Below are positions 37,769 to 46,979 of a stretch of 64,000 bases of DNA, one piece after another. A program made the position numbers and the translations under genes. The notes below the pieces were generated by a model. The model was not told the origin of the DNA. It saw only the letters and a program-made list of their open reading frames with translations, and searched no databases. Each line of letters begins with the position of its first letter. Position 1 is the first letter of the stretch. The DNA is from Proteobacteria bacterium ST_bin11 (lineage in GTDB: Bacteria; Pseudomonadota; Gammaproteobacteria; Methylococcales; Methylomonadaceae). The DNA lies in contig MSXO01000014.1 in the NCBI GenBank assembly GCA_002083615.1, forward strand, positions 71,837 to 135,836, read 5' to 3'.

Positions 37769-39994
37769 ATGAAAAGAATGCTTATCAACGCCACGCAGGC
37801 CGAAGAGCTGCGGGTGGCATTGGTAGATGGTCAGAAACTCTATGATTTCGACATCGAAGTTCCGTCAAAAGAACAAAAAAAATCCAATATTTATAAAGGT
37901 ATCATCACCCGGGTAGAACCCAGCCTCGAAGCCGCTTTCGTTAATTACGGCGCGGAAAAACACGGTTTCCTGCCATTCAAGGAAATCGCCCCCGAATACA
38001 GAACTGGCGATAACGAAGAAGGCAAATCGTCCAAATCCAATATTCGCGAAGGTCAGGAAATCGTTGTTCAGATTGAAAAAGAAGAGCGCGGCAACAAAGG
38101 CGCGGCGCTAACGACCTACATCAGTCTGGCCGGCACCTATCTGGTGTTGATGCCGAACAACCCGAAAGCTGGGGGTATTTCCCGCCGTATCGAAGGCGAC
38201 AACCGCAGCGAGTTGCGTGAAACCATGGCCGCGCTGGAAATACCGGACAGCATGGGCTTGATCATCCGCACCGCCGGCTCCGACAAAAACGTCGAGGAGC
38301 TGCAGTGGGATTTGAACTACCTGCTGCAACTTTGGGAAGCCATCGACCGCTCCAGCAGTGAACAAACCGCGCCCTTCCTGATTTTCCAGGAAAGCAATGT
38401 GATCATCCGCGCCTTGCGCGATCACTTGCGCGGCGACATCGACGAGATCCTGATCGACCAGGAAGGCGCCTTCAAACTGGTGCATAACTTCCTGAAACAG
38501 GTGATGCCGCACAATCTTCACAAGGCCAAACTGTATCAGGACAGCGTACCGCTGTTCAGTCGCTACCAGATCGAAACCCAAATCGAAATGGCCTATCGCC
38601 GCGAAGTGTCTCTGCCGTCCGGCGGCTCTATCGTCATTGATCACACCGAGGCCTTAACTTCGGTTGACATCAACTCGGCGCGCGCTACCAAAGGCAGCGA
38701 CATCGAAGAAACCGCGTTGAACACCAACCTGGAAGCGGCCGACGAAATCGCCCGTCAACTACGCTTACGCGACTTGGGCGGTTTGTTCGTTATCGATTTC
38801 ATCGACATGATGTCGAACAAAAATCAACGTGAAGTGGAAAACCGCTTGCGCGATGCCCTGAAAATCGACCGTGCCCGCATCCAGACCGGTCGCATTTCCC
38901 GTTTCGGTTTAATGGAAATGTCCAGACAACGTCTGCGTCCCTCCCTGGGCGATTCCACGCAACTGACTTGCCCACGCTGCAAAGGCCAGGGCACCATTCG
39001 TAACGTCGAATCCGTCACGTTGGCCGTCTTACGCTTGATCGAAGAAGAAGCGATGAAAAAAGGCACTGAACGGGTCATCGCCCATCTGCCTATCGATTGC
39101 GCAACCTTCCTGCTCAACGAGAAACGTGCTGCCATTCAGGAAATAGAAACCAGACTGCAAGTCAGCATTATCGTCCTGCCCAGCAAACATTTGGAAACCC
39201 CGGCCTACGACATTGAGCGCATCAAATCCGCAGTCGAAGGCAGCGAAGAAAAAGCCAGCCATTTGCATATCAAGGAAGAAGACATCATGGTTCCGGAATT
39301 TGCGCGGCAAGCCGGCCCCAAAGCGGAAAAAGCCGCGATTAAGGAATTTTTGCCGGATTCCCCTGCTCCGGTACAAAGCAAAAAAACCTCTGCCGGTTTG
39401 ATTCAACGTTTCTGGCAACGTCTGGTCGGGGCCAGCAAAGCGGCGGAAAGTGCTGAAGCGACGGAAAAAAGTAGCGATGACAAACCCAGGTCCGGCAGAA
39501 ACAATCGCCGGGACCGTGGTGATCGCGGCGACAGAGGCGAACGGTCAGCATCAGGCCGTAACAGCAACCGCCGTAACAATAATCGTCGCCCGCCCAACAG
39601 CCAGGCAAACACAGACGCGACCGGCAGTGCGCCAGCCGCAGTAGAGCCGAAACAAGCTGTAGCGAATGACCAAGACAATGCCGGCGACACCTCGGCAATC
39701 GCCAAGAGAGAAAACGGCGGCCAAGAACGCAGCCGCCGCAGTCGTAGCCGCAGACGCGGCCCGCGCAATGGCGCCGAGAAACGTCCCGACCAATCTGCGG
39801 GTGGCGAATCGGGCGAAAGCAGCCCATTAGGAAATCAAGGCAGCGAACGTCCGGCCCCTACCCCCAGCTACTCCGAAGGCGGTGAAACTAACAGCCAACC
39901 GCGCTCTTATGATAGAGAGTTCGCCGAGCGCAGCAGCAATCGCAACACTGAAACAACGCCAGAACCTATCAGCCGTAGCGCTAGCGAAGACTGA
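37769..39994 (+). CDS. rne: Ribonuclease E
   Basis: The main endonuclease of mRNA decay and rRNA/tRNA maturation, core of the degradosome. It has a 5'-sensor and S1 domain (about residues 35-125, IYKGIITRVEPSLEAAFVNYGAEKHGFLPF), the DNase I-like catalytic part (IDHTEALTSVDINSARATKGSD, GLFVIDFIDM), the zinc-link cysteines CPRCKGQG (about 404-411), and a shorter, disordered, arginine-rich C-terminal tail (SGRNSNRRNNNRR, RSRRSRSRRRG). At 741 residues the tail is shorter than E. coli's 1061. It is divergent from rluC and ends at a strong terminator. Confidence 0.96.
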   Translation: MKRMLINATQAEELRVALVDGQKLYDFDIEVPSKEQKKSNIYKGIITRVEPSLEAAFVNYGAEKHGFLPFKEIAPEYRTGDNEEGKSSKSNIREGQEIVVQIEKEERGNKGAALTTYISLAGTYLVLMPNNPKAGGISRRIEGDNRSELRETMAALEIPDSMGLIIRTAGSDKNVEELQWDLNYLLQLWEAIDRSSSEQTAPFLIFQESNVIIRALRDHLRGDIDEILIDQEGAFKLVHNFLKQVMPHNLHKAKLYQDSVPLFSRYQIETQIEMAYRREVSLPSGGSIVIDHTEALTSVDINSARATKGSDIEETALNTNLEAADEIARQLRLRDLGGLFVIDFIDMMSNKNQREVENRLRDALKIDRARIQTGRISRFGLMEMSRQRLRPSLGDSTQLTCPRCKGQGTIRNVESVTLAVLRLIEEEAMKKGTERVIAHLPIDCATFLLNEKRAAIQEIETRLQVSIIVLPSKHLETPAYDIERIKSAVEGSEEKASHLHIKEEDIMVPEFARQAGPKAEKAAIKEFLPDSPAPVQSKKTSAGLIQRFWQRLVGASKAAESAEATEKSSDDKPRSGRNNRRDRGDRGDRGERSASGRNSNRRNNNRRPPNSQANTDATGSAPAAVEPKQAVANDQDNAGDTSAIAKRENGGQERSRRSRSRRRGPRNGAEKRPDQSAGGESGESSPLGNQGSERPAPTPSYSEGGETNSQPRSYDREFAERSSNRNTETTPEPISRSASED

Positions 39995-40001
39995 TTAAAA
40001 A

Positions 40002-40033
40002 AGCCGGGCAGCAGTTGTAACTGCTGCCCGGCT
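40002..40033. terminator. Terminator between rne and aguB
   Basis: AGCCGGGCAGCAGT and ACTGCTGCCCGGCT form a 14-bp perfect stem eight bases past the rne stop; the A-rich 5' flank also helps the convergent aguB. Confidence 0.88.
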
Positions 40034-40060
40034 CTCTCGACTCGCTGAAATCAATAGCGA

Positions 40061-40945
40061 TTAATCGATGAACCGTCTCTTCAAATCAGCATACTCATCT
40101 ATCCGCCGATCACGCAGAAACGGCCAGATGCGTCTGACGTCCTCGCTGCGCTGCGAATCCAGCTCGGCAAATAACAACACATCCTGATTCTCGTCGGCAC
40201 TGCTTAGAATCTCGCCTTGCGGACCCGCAATAAAGCTATTGCCCCAGAATTGAATGCCCGGCGCTTGATCGGGCGCAGCTTCAAAACCGATACGGTTACA
40301 GGCAATTACCGGAATCCCGTTCGCCACGGCATGGGCGCGTTGCACTGTAATCCAGGCATCGCACTGGCGTTGTTTTTCGGCAGCGTCGTCTTCCGGGTTC
40401 CAGCCGATTGCGGTCGGATAGATCAACAAATCCGCGCCGGCCAGCGCCATTAAGCGGGCAGCTTCCGGATACCATTGATCCCAGCAGATCAAAACGCCCA
40501 GCTTACCTATCGAGGTTGGGATCGGCTTAAAACCTAGGTCGCCAGGCGTAAAATAAAACTTCTCGTAAAATCCCGGATCGTCAGGGATATGCATTTTCCG
40601 GAACGTGCCGGCGATGCTGCCGTCCTTGTCAAACACCACCGCGGTATTGTGATACAAACCTGGCGCGCGCTTCTCGAAAATCGTCGAAACGATCACCACC
40701 TTATTGGCTTTGGCTACTTCAGCCAGCGTTTCGCATGTCGAGCCGGGAATCGACTGCGCCAAATCAAAACAGGCCGTATCTTCGCTTTGGCAAAAATAAT
40801 GATCCAGATGCAGTTCCGGCAAGACTACCAGGTCGGCGTTCTGTTCGGCGGCTTTTTCGATTTGACTGATCGAATAAGCCAGATTGGTTTCCCGGCCACG
40901 ATTGCAAGGCTGTTGCACGACGCAGGCGATAATCGATTTTTTCAT
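40061..40945 (-). CDS. aguB: N-carbamoylputrescine amidase
   Basis: A 294-residue nitrilase-superfamily enzyme that turns N-carbamoylputrescine into putrescine, the last step of the agmatine route to polyamines. The Glu-Lys-Cys triad is visible: LPELHLDHYF (Glu), FRKMHIPDDP (Lys) and LICWDQWYPEAARLMA (Cys). It follows aguA by 72 bases on the same strand, and the pair forms a two-step pathway. Confidence 0.95.
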   Translation of the reverse strand: MKKSIIACVVQQPCNRGRETNLAYSISQIEKAAEQNADLVVLPELHLDHYFCQSEDTACFDLAQSIPGSTCETLAEVAKANKVVIVSTIFEKRAPGLYHNTAVVFDKDGSIAGTFRKMHIPDDPGFYEKFYFTPGDLGFKPIPTSIGKLGVLICWDQWYPEAARLMALAGADLLIYPTAIGWNPEDDAAEKQRQCDAWITVQRAHAVANGIPVIACNRIGFEAAPDQAPGIQFWGNSFIAGPQGEILSSADENQDVLLFAELDSQRSEDVRRIWPFLRDRRIDEYADLKRRFID

Positions 40946-41017
40946 AAGTGGGTCGGTTTAAAGTCTAAACAAGGTGCAATAGCTACAGCAAATTGCACCG
41001 GTAAATCAGGCGAATAT

Positions 41018-42049
41018 TTAGAAATTCAACTTAACAAATGCCGGCACCTGCATGCTGGCGCAATGCAGACTGCCGTACTGATGTACCAAAGGCCGGCAGG
41101 GTGTGGCGATGATTTCATGATTAGGAAAGCAAGATTTCAATCGTTCTAGCGCGACCGCATCCATTGCATCTTCATATACCGGCACCAATACAGCGCCGTT
41201 GATAATCAGGAAATTCGAATAATTGGCGGGCAACTGCTGGCCTTGTTCGTCGAAAATCGGTTTCGGCAAGGGCAACGCCACCAAACGGTAGGCTTCGCCG
41301 TTTGCGGTTTTAAAGGTCTTCAACTGCGCTTCCATATTTTTCAAACTTTGGAAATGCGGGTCTGCGCTATCCTCACAAGCGGTGTAGGCGATGGTGTTGG
41401 CATCGCAAAACCGCGCTAGGGTATCAATGTGCGCATCGGTATCGTCACCAGCCAGGTTACTTTGTTCGATCCACAATATCCGCTTCGCGCCAAGATAGTT
41501 TTGCAACTGACCGGTTATCGCCGCTTCCGACAAATCTGGATTGCGGTTGGGATTGAGCAAACAGTTCTTGGTTGTTATCAAGGTACCTAGACCGTCCGAT
41601 TCCACGCTGCCACCTTCCAAAACCAGGTCTAACGTTGCAGTGGGATGGCCTTTAAACACTGGATGCGCAAACAAGGCCAAATTCAGCGCGTCGTCTGCCG
41701 CATGCGGATATTTATTACCCCAGCCATTGAATCTGAAGTTAAGCAATTGCGAACTGGCTTTGGGATGCTGCCATTCCATGCTCAAAAATACCGTATCCCG
41801 CAGCCAAATATCGTTGTAATCGGCCTGCAACATATGAATCTTTTCGTTATGTCCCAATTGAGTCTGGATATGCTGCTGATGCTCGCCGTCCTTGCAAATA
41901 ATTAGCAGCGGCTGAAAACGGCTTATCGTACTTGCGACAAAATGGTAGGTGTCCTCAACCGCAGACAGATTGGTAAAGTCGCCGCTGTGATGCGGCCAAG
42001 CAATGATAACGGCTGATTGTGTTTCCCATTCTGCTGGAAAGCGAATCAT
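41018..42049 (-). CDS. aguA: Agmatine deiminase
   Basis: A 343-residue guanidino-group deiminase (porphyromonas-type PAD family) that converts agmatine to N-carbamoylputrescine. It opens MIRFPAEWETQSAVIIAWPHH; NDIWLRDTVFLSMEW holds the Arg-Asp pair, GGSVESDGLGTLITTKNCLLNPNRN is the central motif, HIDTLARFCD the catalytic His region, and HCASMQVPAF carries the catalytic cysteine. It is somewhat divergent from plant and Pseudomonas enzymes in the N-terminal motif. The next gene aguB supports the assignment. Confidence 0.9.
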   Translation of the reverse strand: MIRFPAEWETQSAVIIAWPHHSGDFTNLSAVEDTYHFVASTISRFQPLLIICKDGEHQQHIQTQLGHNEKIHMLQADYNDIWLRDTVFLSMEWQHPKASSQLLNFRFNGWGNKYPHAADDALNLALFAHPVFKGHPTATLDLVLEGGSVESDGLGTLITTKNCLLNPNRNPDLSEAAITGQLQNYLGAKRILWIEQSNLAGDDTDAHIDTLARFCDANTIAYTACEDSADPHFQSLKNMEAQLKTFKTANGEAYRLVALPLPKPIFDEQGQQLPANYSNFLIINGAVLVPVYEDAMDAVALERLKSCFPNHEIIATPCRPLVHQYGSLHCASMQVPAFVKLNF

Positions 42050-42974
42050 GGAGTACTCCCTGGATAATGAGGCTTTGAGAAATAATCTCTTATTGTATCA
42101 ACGCTGACCGGTTAAGGCCTATTCCACGGAAATTTAAATGTAATTGCAGTGAATGGAGGCGGGGTTTCAATAGGATTGTCGCTAACACCGAGAAACAAGT
42201 GAAGCGTTGTTTGCAAAGCAGGAAGGGAGAAGTAACCGGAATGGATGATGAGCCCGCCGGCGGGAGATTCCACAGCCTAAACTGTGGCATCTAGCCCGCC
42301 AGCCTACCGCCGATGCCGTTGACGAGGTCAGACTCGAAGTCTGTAGTCAGTCAGAAATCCCGATATTTACCGTGAGGCCGCACTAACCAAGACATCTGCC
42401 ATCATTTCAGCCAATTATGAACAAAAAACGAAACCGCGATTGCTCGGGGAATTCGACGCCACTATGCACCAATTTGAATCTTTCCGTACCCGCTCTTTAC
42501 GTGGTAATTGCCCCTAACGTTCAATCCTCAGACAGGACACGCGTTGCCGCTCATTTGTTCCACTCGTCATCGACCGCTTGCGCAGTGTTAACACCGCAGT
42601 AGCGCTCTGCGGTCCATTCTGTACTTCCGGCCAATTTTTTCAAGCGGGCATTCTGATTTTGCGGGGGATTATTGGCGCAGTTTCAACAATTAAGGCAGTA
42701 AACGAGATATCGAGAGTAACACCATATCCTTTAGATGTGAGGGTAACGGAAATTCACTTAGACTAGCTGACGGGTAAACTCACGGACGCTACAAAGTCAC
42801 CCAGCGCGGTTCGATAAGCAAGCCTGAAAGCTACAATAGCCTTGCCGCAGACCGTTGCGGTCCATCGCTCGATCTGATTCAATGACACCACTTCGGCGGC
42901 TTACTATCTCAAATGATAAACGGACAGGAAAATCATATGCCGATCAAAAGATTGCCTGGTAACGCTGGGTAACG
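42050..42974. other. Long gene-poor interval
   Basis: No convincing gene is found on either strand in 925 bases. Short frames at 42417 and 42578 (61-62 codons) have no ribosome site or family look. A strong hairpin lies at 42259-42300 (listed separately). The piece from about 42600 to 42960 looks like decayed sequence. Confidence 0.5.
42259..42300. repeat. Strong imperfect palindrome
   Basis: GGCGGG-AGAT-CCACAG and CTGTGG-ATCT-CCCGCC form nested inverted arms around CCTAAA, with one- and two-base interruptions. There is no T tract. It may be a REP-type repeat, 210 bases upstream of aguA. Confidence 0.5.
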
Positions 42975-43199
42975 ATGAATAGCGAGGCTAAAGGCGAATG
43001 TTGGCGCTGCGGTTACAAACTACGGCAAATCGATTATGCATACGAGTCGAAATGCTCCGGCTGCCGCACAGCCACGCATGTTTGTCGCAATTGCGCATTC
43101 TTTAGCAACAGCGCCCTAAACAATTGCAGTGAACCAAAAGCCAAATTGATTGCACACAAGCAACGCGCCAACAGGTGCGAATATTTCGAGGCGTTGTGA
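42975..43199 (+). CDS. Small cysteine-rich (zinc-binding-like) protein
   Basis: A 74-residue protein with paired cysteines: CWRCG (C9, C12), CSGC (C28, C31), CRNC (C38, C41), then C51 and a final C69 in RCEYFEAL. From memory, small proteins ending in CxYFE after VCRNC are common in proteobacteria and probably bind zinc; their function is unknown. No clear Shine-Dalgarno is visible, but the cysteine pattern makes the gene credible. It lies alone between two gene-poor stretches. Confidence 0.7.
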   Translation: MNSEAKGECWRCGYKLRQIDYAYESKCSGCRTATHVCRNCAFFSNSALNNCSEPKAKLIAHKQRANRCEYFEAL

Positions 43200-43865
43200 T
43201 TACGGTTCACCAAACACCAAAGGTCAGGGACCAGGGCGGCATATGGTCCACCCCGTATTCTCCAGGCTACATTAGTTGCTCTATTGAAAGACTTAACCAT
43301 GGATTTGCAACGCGGACAATTCCTTAAACGGAACTTTAACCCGCTAGATTTAATGCTGAACTGCGAACGGTTAGGTCTTGCAATCAAGCATCCCTGAAAG
43401 ACTTTGCTATATTTCAAGACCTGCCCCCTTGACTGTTCATCGTGATTTTCCTAAATGTGAATGCCAAATGGCGTTGCCATTGTGCAATCGGAAACATCAC
43501 GAAATCCTCACTGATCTTTAAAATCAGTGTGATACGTACTGACTCAAACATAATTCGACACAATTTCTGACTTAAATACGGCAGCGTAAGCAAGGATTTA
43601 AAAGCCAATCGCTAGATATTGTTCGTAATCTCAAAGCTAATCACTAGAGCTAACGACTTAGGTCGATGTGTGTATTTCTTCAAAATGTGAAGGTTTCTGG
43701 AAAATGTTTCCTGAAGATTTTTCTTCTTGAAATTAATTGGTAATCAGCATTTTGATCTCTCGGGCAATCCAAGTCCTTCAAACTCTGGTTAGATTCAATT
43801 CGGAATAAGTGATGGTTTTACAACTGAAATGTTTGGAGGGTTTGATCGGTGCCGGAACAGCCAAA
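43200..43865. other. Gene-poor interval
   Basis: No gene is called. A hairpin CACTGAT/ATCAGTG lies at 43509-43529. A 64-codon minus-strand frame (43414-43608) has no supporting signal. AT-rich sequence follows up to the rseC stop codon. Confidence 0.45.
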
Positions 43866-44306
43866 TCAATCGGCGCCGAGTTTTTTGACGATCTGTGGCT
43901 TAAAACAAAGATGGAGCAGTAATAGGCTTTGGCAACGGTTGATCAACCAAAAGCCCGCCAACAATGTGGCTAAGGAGACTTCGGGTAAGTAATCGCTATT
44001 GTAAGGCGCGGGCAGCCAAGCTTCGGCCAATCCGACTCCGACTAGCATGAAAATCAACGGCACTAGGTAGAGTAGCAACGATGTGAGTAACAGTTGGCTA
44101 TCATCTATCGCCACCATTACTTGATCGCCGACATGCAAGTTGATTTCGCAATCGACTGGAAACTCGCGTTTGGGGAGGACTTTTGCCAGCGTTGCGGTGC
44201 CGCAGGACTGGTGTTGCGCACAGCCGCTGCAGGCATTGCTTTGTAGACTTTTAATCCAGGTGCGACCATCGCTAACGCGGGTAACGACGGCCGCTTCTTC
44301 GATCAT
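43866..44306 (-). CDS. rseC: RseC-like regulator / SoxR-reducing system component
   Basis: A 146-residue membrane protein of the RseC family. The N-terminal part has a cysteine motif CSGCAQHQSCG (about residues 27-37), and two hydrophobic helices follow (about 72-92, 110-128). RseC acts with the Rsx/Rnf electron pump in some bacteria, which can feed electrons to nitrogenase. No rnf/rsx genes are in the window, so this link is inference from position next to the nif flavodoxin. Confidence 0.85.
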   Translation of the reverse strand: MIEEAAVVTRVSDGRTWIKSLQSNACSGCAQHQSCGTATLAKVLPKREFPVDCEINLHVGDQVMVAIDDSQLLLTSLLLYLVPLIFMLVGVGLAEAWLPAPYNSDYLPEVSLATLLAGFWLINRCQSLLLLHLCFKPQIVKKLGAD

Positions 44307-44316
44307 GGCTCGCCTA

Positions 44317-44847
44317 TCAAGCCCAGGCTGACGAGATCGAATCCAGCCAAGCGCTGAGACGGCCTTCGCTCAGTTCTTTCTGGTTGTCTTCGTCCAATGC
44401 CAAACCCACGAACTGGTCGCCCAGCAAGGCTTTGGATTTTTTAAAGGTATATCCTTCGCTACTGGTCATACCGACGATGGTCGCGCCGGCATCGGCAAAC
44501 GCATCGTACAGAAAGCCCACCGCATCGACGAAATTGCCGGGGTAACCTTCTTGATCACCCAAACCGTAAATCGCTACGGTTTTACCGGAGAAATCGGCTC
44601 CGACCAGAGTAGGCAGAAACTCTTCCCAGCTCTCGTTATCGTGTCCGGCGCTCATGCCGGGCAGCTCGCCTTCGCCGTAAGTGGGCGAACCGACGATCAG
44701 TACGTCATAAGCCAGTAAATCGTCGACGGAGACTTTGTTGATATTGACCGGTTTGTCGGCTGCATCGCCTAACTTCGTCGCAATGGCCTTGGCCACTTTA
44801 CGCGTATTCCCGGTATCGGTTCCGAAAAAAATGCCTACTTTTGCCAT
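44317..44847 (-). CDS. nifF: Long-chain flavodoxin, probably nitrogenase-linked
   Basis: A 176-residue FMN protein. The phosphate loop FGTDTGNTRKVAKAI, the first FMN loop SPTYGEGELPG and the second GLGDQEGYPGNFVDAVG show a long-chain flavodoxin. NifF donates electrons to nitrogenase reductase. The nif neighbourhood supports NifF rather than a housekeeping FldA, but sequence alone does not separate them. The gene follows the glutaredoxin-BolA gene by 24 bases and precedes rseC by 10. Confidence 0.85.
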   Translation of the reverse strand: MAKVGIFFGTDTGNTRKVAKAIATKLGDAADKPVNINKVSVDDLLAYDVLIVGSPTYGEGELPGMSAGHDNESWEEFLPTLVGADFSGKTVAIYGLGDQEGYPGNFVDAVGFLYDAFADAGATIVGMTSSEGYTFKKSKALLGDQFVGLALDEDNQKELSEGRLSAWLDSISSAWA

Positions 44848-44871
44848 AGTGTTGTCTCCTTGTTAACTAGA

Positions 44872-45489
44872 TCAGATTTGAATTTGGAGTAAGCCTGGGT
44901 TAGCCGCTGGCTGAAGCGCAGCCCAAGTTGCTGGCGTGTGGGTTTTCAGCGTTACTGCGTGCAGCCGACCACTACCCAAAGGCGCGCTCAACGTCGCCAT
45001 AACACCTTGATGTTGCTTGATCATGGCTTGATCGGCGAATAATTCGCTGACCACGGTGATATTTAAATCGCAGCCTGCGCCTTCGATACCGATGGTCGCG
45101 CCCGGATAGGAGGCCAAAATCAGGGCTTCCACTTCGGAATGGGTAATGGTTTGACTGGCGTCCGCAGTTTCGGCGGGCTGAACCGTCGCTTGCAATAGCG
45201 GTAACAGGGTCCCATCCTTATACATAGACTCGACGATGTCGGCCCCGCCGACCAATTCGCCATTGATAAACACCTGCGGAAAGGTCGGCCATTTGGAAAT
45301 GGAAGGCAATTTTTCACGGATAAACGGCGATTGCAATACGTTGACGTAAGCGTAAGGGACCTTGGTTTCATTCAAGATGCCGATAGTCTTCGCGGAAAAA
45401 CCGCACTCCGGAGCGCTAGGTACGCCTTTCATGTAAATAATCACCGGATTTTCGGCAAGTTGTTGCAAGATTTTTTCTTTAACGCTCAT
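44872..45489 (-). CDS. Monothiol glutaredoxin fused to a BolA domain
   Basis: A 205-residue fusion. Residues 1-105 are a monothiol glutaredoxin with the CGFS active site (C29) and the glutathione-binding region KWPTFPQVFINGELVGGADI. Residues 117-190 are a BolA-like domain (GAGCDLNITVVSELF, IKQHQ, GRLHAVTLKTHTP). Separate Grx and BolA proteins share a [2Fe-2S] cluster, so the fusion fixes that complex in one chain. Its place in the nif region suggests cluster delivery or iron sensing for nitrogenase assembly. A good start, with no strong promoter seen in the REP-bearing gap upstream. Confidence 0.92.
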   Translation of the reverse strand: MSVKEKILQQLAENPVIIYMKGVPSAPECGFSAKTIGILNETKVPYAYVNVLQSPFIREKLPSISKWPTFPQVFINGELVGGADIVESMYKDGTLLPLLQATVQPAETADASQTITHSEVEALILASYPGATIGIEGAGCDLNITVVSELFADQAMIKQHQGVMATLSAPLGSGRLHAVTLKTHTPATWAALQPAANPGLLQIQI

Positions 45490-45552
45490 AGTGGTTTTCT
45501 CAATTAGCTAAAATTCTTCGTAATAACTCAGTCAAAACAGCGTAAATACATC

Positions 45553-45616
45553 GTAGGCCGGATAAGCGCAGCGCATCCGGCAATCCTGGTGGATGCGCGC
45601 TGCTTTTCCACCCTAC
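45553..45616. repeat. REP-type element
   Basis: GTAGGCCGGATAAGCGCAGC and its inverted counterpart, from GGATGCGCGCTGC to CACCCTAC, face each other with the ends GTAGG/CCTAC. It is of the well-known family of ~30-nt palindromes in bacterial intergenic DNA, lying between clpX and the glutaredoxin-BolA gene. Confidence 0.7.
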
Positions 45617-45676
45617 AGATCTTAAAAATCATCTGTCGCGACAGCGACACCAACCGAAGTGTCGAAAAACAGGAAA

Positions 45677-46978
45677 TCACTCACCGCCCGACAACCGTTT
45701 TAAATCATCGGTCTCGCCGGATTTCTCCCGCGGCACCACTTCGACCTCCGCTTCGCCGCGGATTACCTCGGCGTTAACGATGCAGCGCTGGACATCAGGC
45801 CTGGAGGGTAAATCGAACATGGTGCGGCGCAATACGTGTTCCATGATGCCGCGCAGGCCGCGCGCACCGGTGTTACGGGCAATGGCTTTTTCAGCGATTT
45901 CCGCCAAGGCGTCTTTGGTAAACTCCAATTCAACTTCATCGAAGGCAAACAGGTGTTGGTATTGTTTGACCAAGGCGTTTTTCGGTTCGGTCAATACTTG
46001 AATCAAGGCATCCACGTCCAAAGGCTCTAGTGGCGCCAGTACGGGGAAACGGCCGATAAATTCAGGGATCAAACCAAAGCGTTTCAAATCATCGGGCTGG
46101 GTGGCGTTCAGCATCGCTTCCAAGGTCGGCTTGTCGTCAGGATTGCTAACTTCGGCATGAAAACCGATAGCCGTTTTCGGCGGCAGCAGGCGCTTTTCGA
46201 CATGCTTTTCCAAGCCAGGAAACGCACCGCCGGCAATAAACAAAATATTGCTGGTATCGATCATCACCGAGTCGTTACCGCTGTGATCCTTGCGCCGGCC
46301 CTTGGCAGAGACTTTGACTTGCGAGCCTTCCACCAGCCGCAACAAGGCTTGCTGCACACCTTCGCCTGAGACGTCGCGCGTGCCAAAGGCTTGTTCGGGG
46401 CTGCGAGCTATCTTGTCCACTTCATCGATATAAACCATGCCCCACTCGGCTCGGCTGATCTGGCCGTCGGCTACATCCAGCAAGCGCACCAGGATATTTT
46501 CCACGTCGTCGCCGACGTACCCGGCCTGTGTCAAAGTCGTCGCATCGGCAACGGCAAACGGTACGCCGACGATTTTTGCCAGCGTGCTGGCCAGCAAGGT
46601 TTTACCGGTGCCTGAGGGACCTATCATTAAAATATTGGATTTACCGATTTCCACACTATCATCGGAATCGCCCAAACCGCCCGCTTTGCGGCTGACGTTT
46701 TTCAAACGTTTGTAGTGGTTGTAGACAGCTACCGACAAGATTTCCTTAGCCAAATCCTGACCGATCACATACTGATCGAGCATGGCCTTCATTTCCGCCG
46801 GTTTGGGTAATGGCCCTTGCATATCGGCCAATTCCTTTTTCTTGCCCCAGCTGGATACCACTTGGCTGGCCAACATCACGCAAGCTTCGCATATGTAGCC
46901 TTCAGTGCCGGCGATCATCGGCACGGCCGCGGACGCTTCGATGCCGCAAAACGAACAATGCTTGGGTTCTTTTACCAT
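45677..46978 (-). CDS. clpX: ClpX paralogue of the nif region
   Basis: A 433-residue AAA+ unfoldase. It has the N-terminal zinc domain (CSFCG...CEAC), Walker A GPSGTGKT, pore loop GYVG (in GYVGDDVENIL), Walker B VYIDEVDKIA and a late GARGLRGIMEHVL. The ClpP-docking IGF sequence is kept (AIGFHAEV). The ATG at 46978 has AGGAG at proper distance; an in-frame GTG at 46987 is less likely. It matches the clpX2 known after nifM in Azotobacter vinelandii, thought to trim Nif assembly factors. No clpP or lon beside it, so it differs from the housekeeping copy. Confidence 0.9.
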   Translation of the reverse strand: MVKEPKHCSFCGIEASAAVPMIAGTEGYICEACVMLASQVVSSWGKKKELADMQGPLPKPAEMKAMLDQYVIGQDLAKEILSVAVYNHYKRLKNVSRKAGGLGDSDDSVEIGKSNILMIGPSGTGKTLLASTLAKIVGVPFAVADATTLTQAGYVGDDVENILVRLLDVADGQISRAEWGMVYIDEVDKIARSPEQAFGTRDVSGEGVQQALLRLVEGSQVKVSAKGRRKDHSGNDSVMIDTSNILFIAGGAFPGLEKHVEKRLLPPKTAIGFHAEVSNPDDKPTLEAMLNATQPDDLKRFGLIPEFIGRFPVLAPLEPLDVDALIQVLTEPKNALVKQYQHLFAFDEVELEFTKDALAEIAEKAIARNTGARGLRGIMEHVLRRTMFDLPSRPDVQRCIVNAEVIRGEAEVEVVPREKSGETDDLKRLSGGE

Positions 46979-46979
46979 G

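Noticed and set aside
42417..42766. Two ~60-codon frames in the aguA upstream gap
   Set aside because: No start signals and no recognisable protein; the gap appears non-coding.
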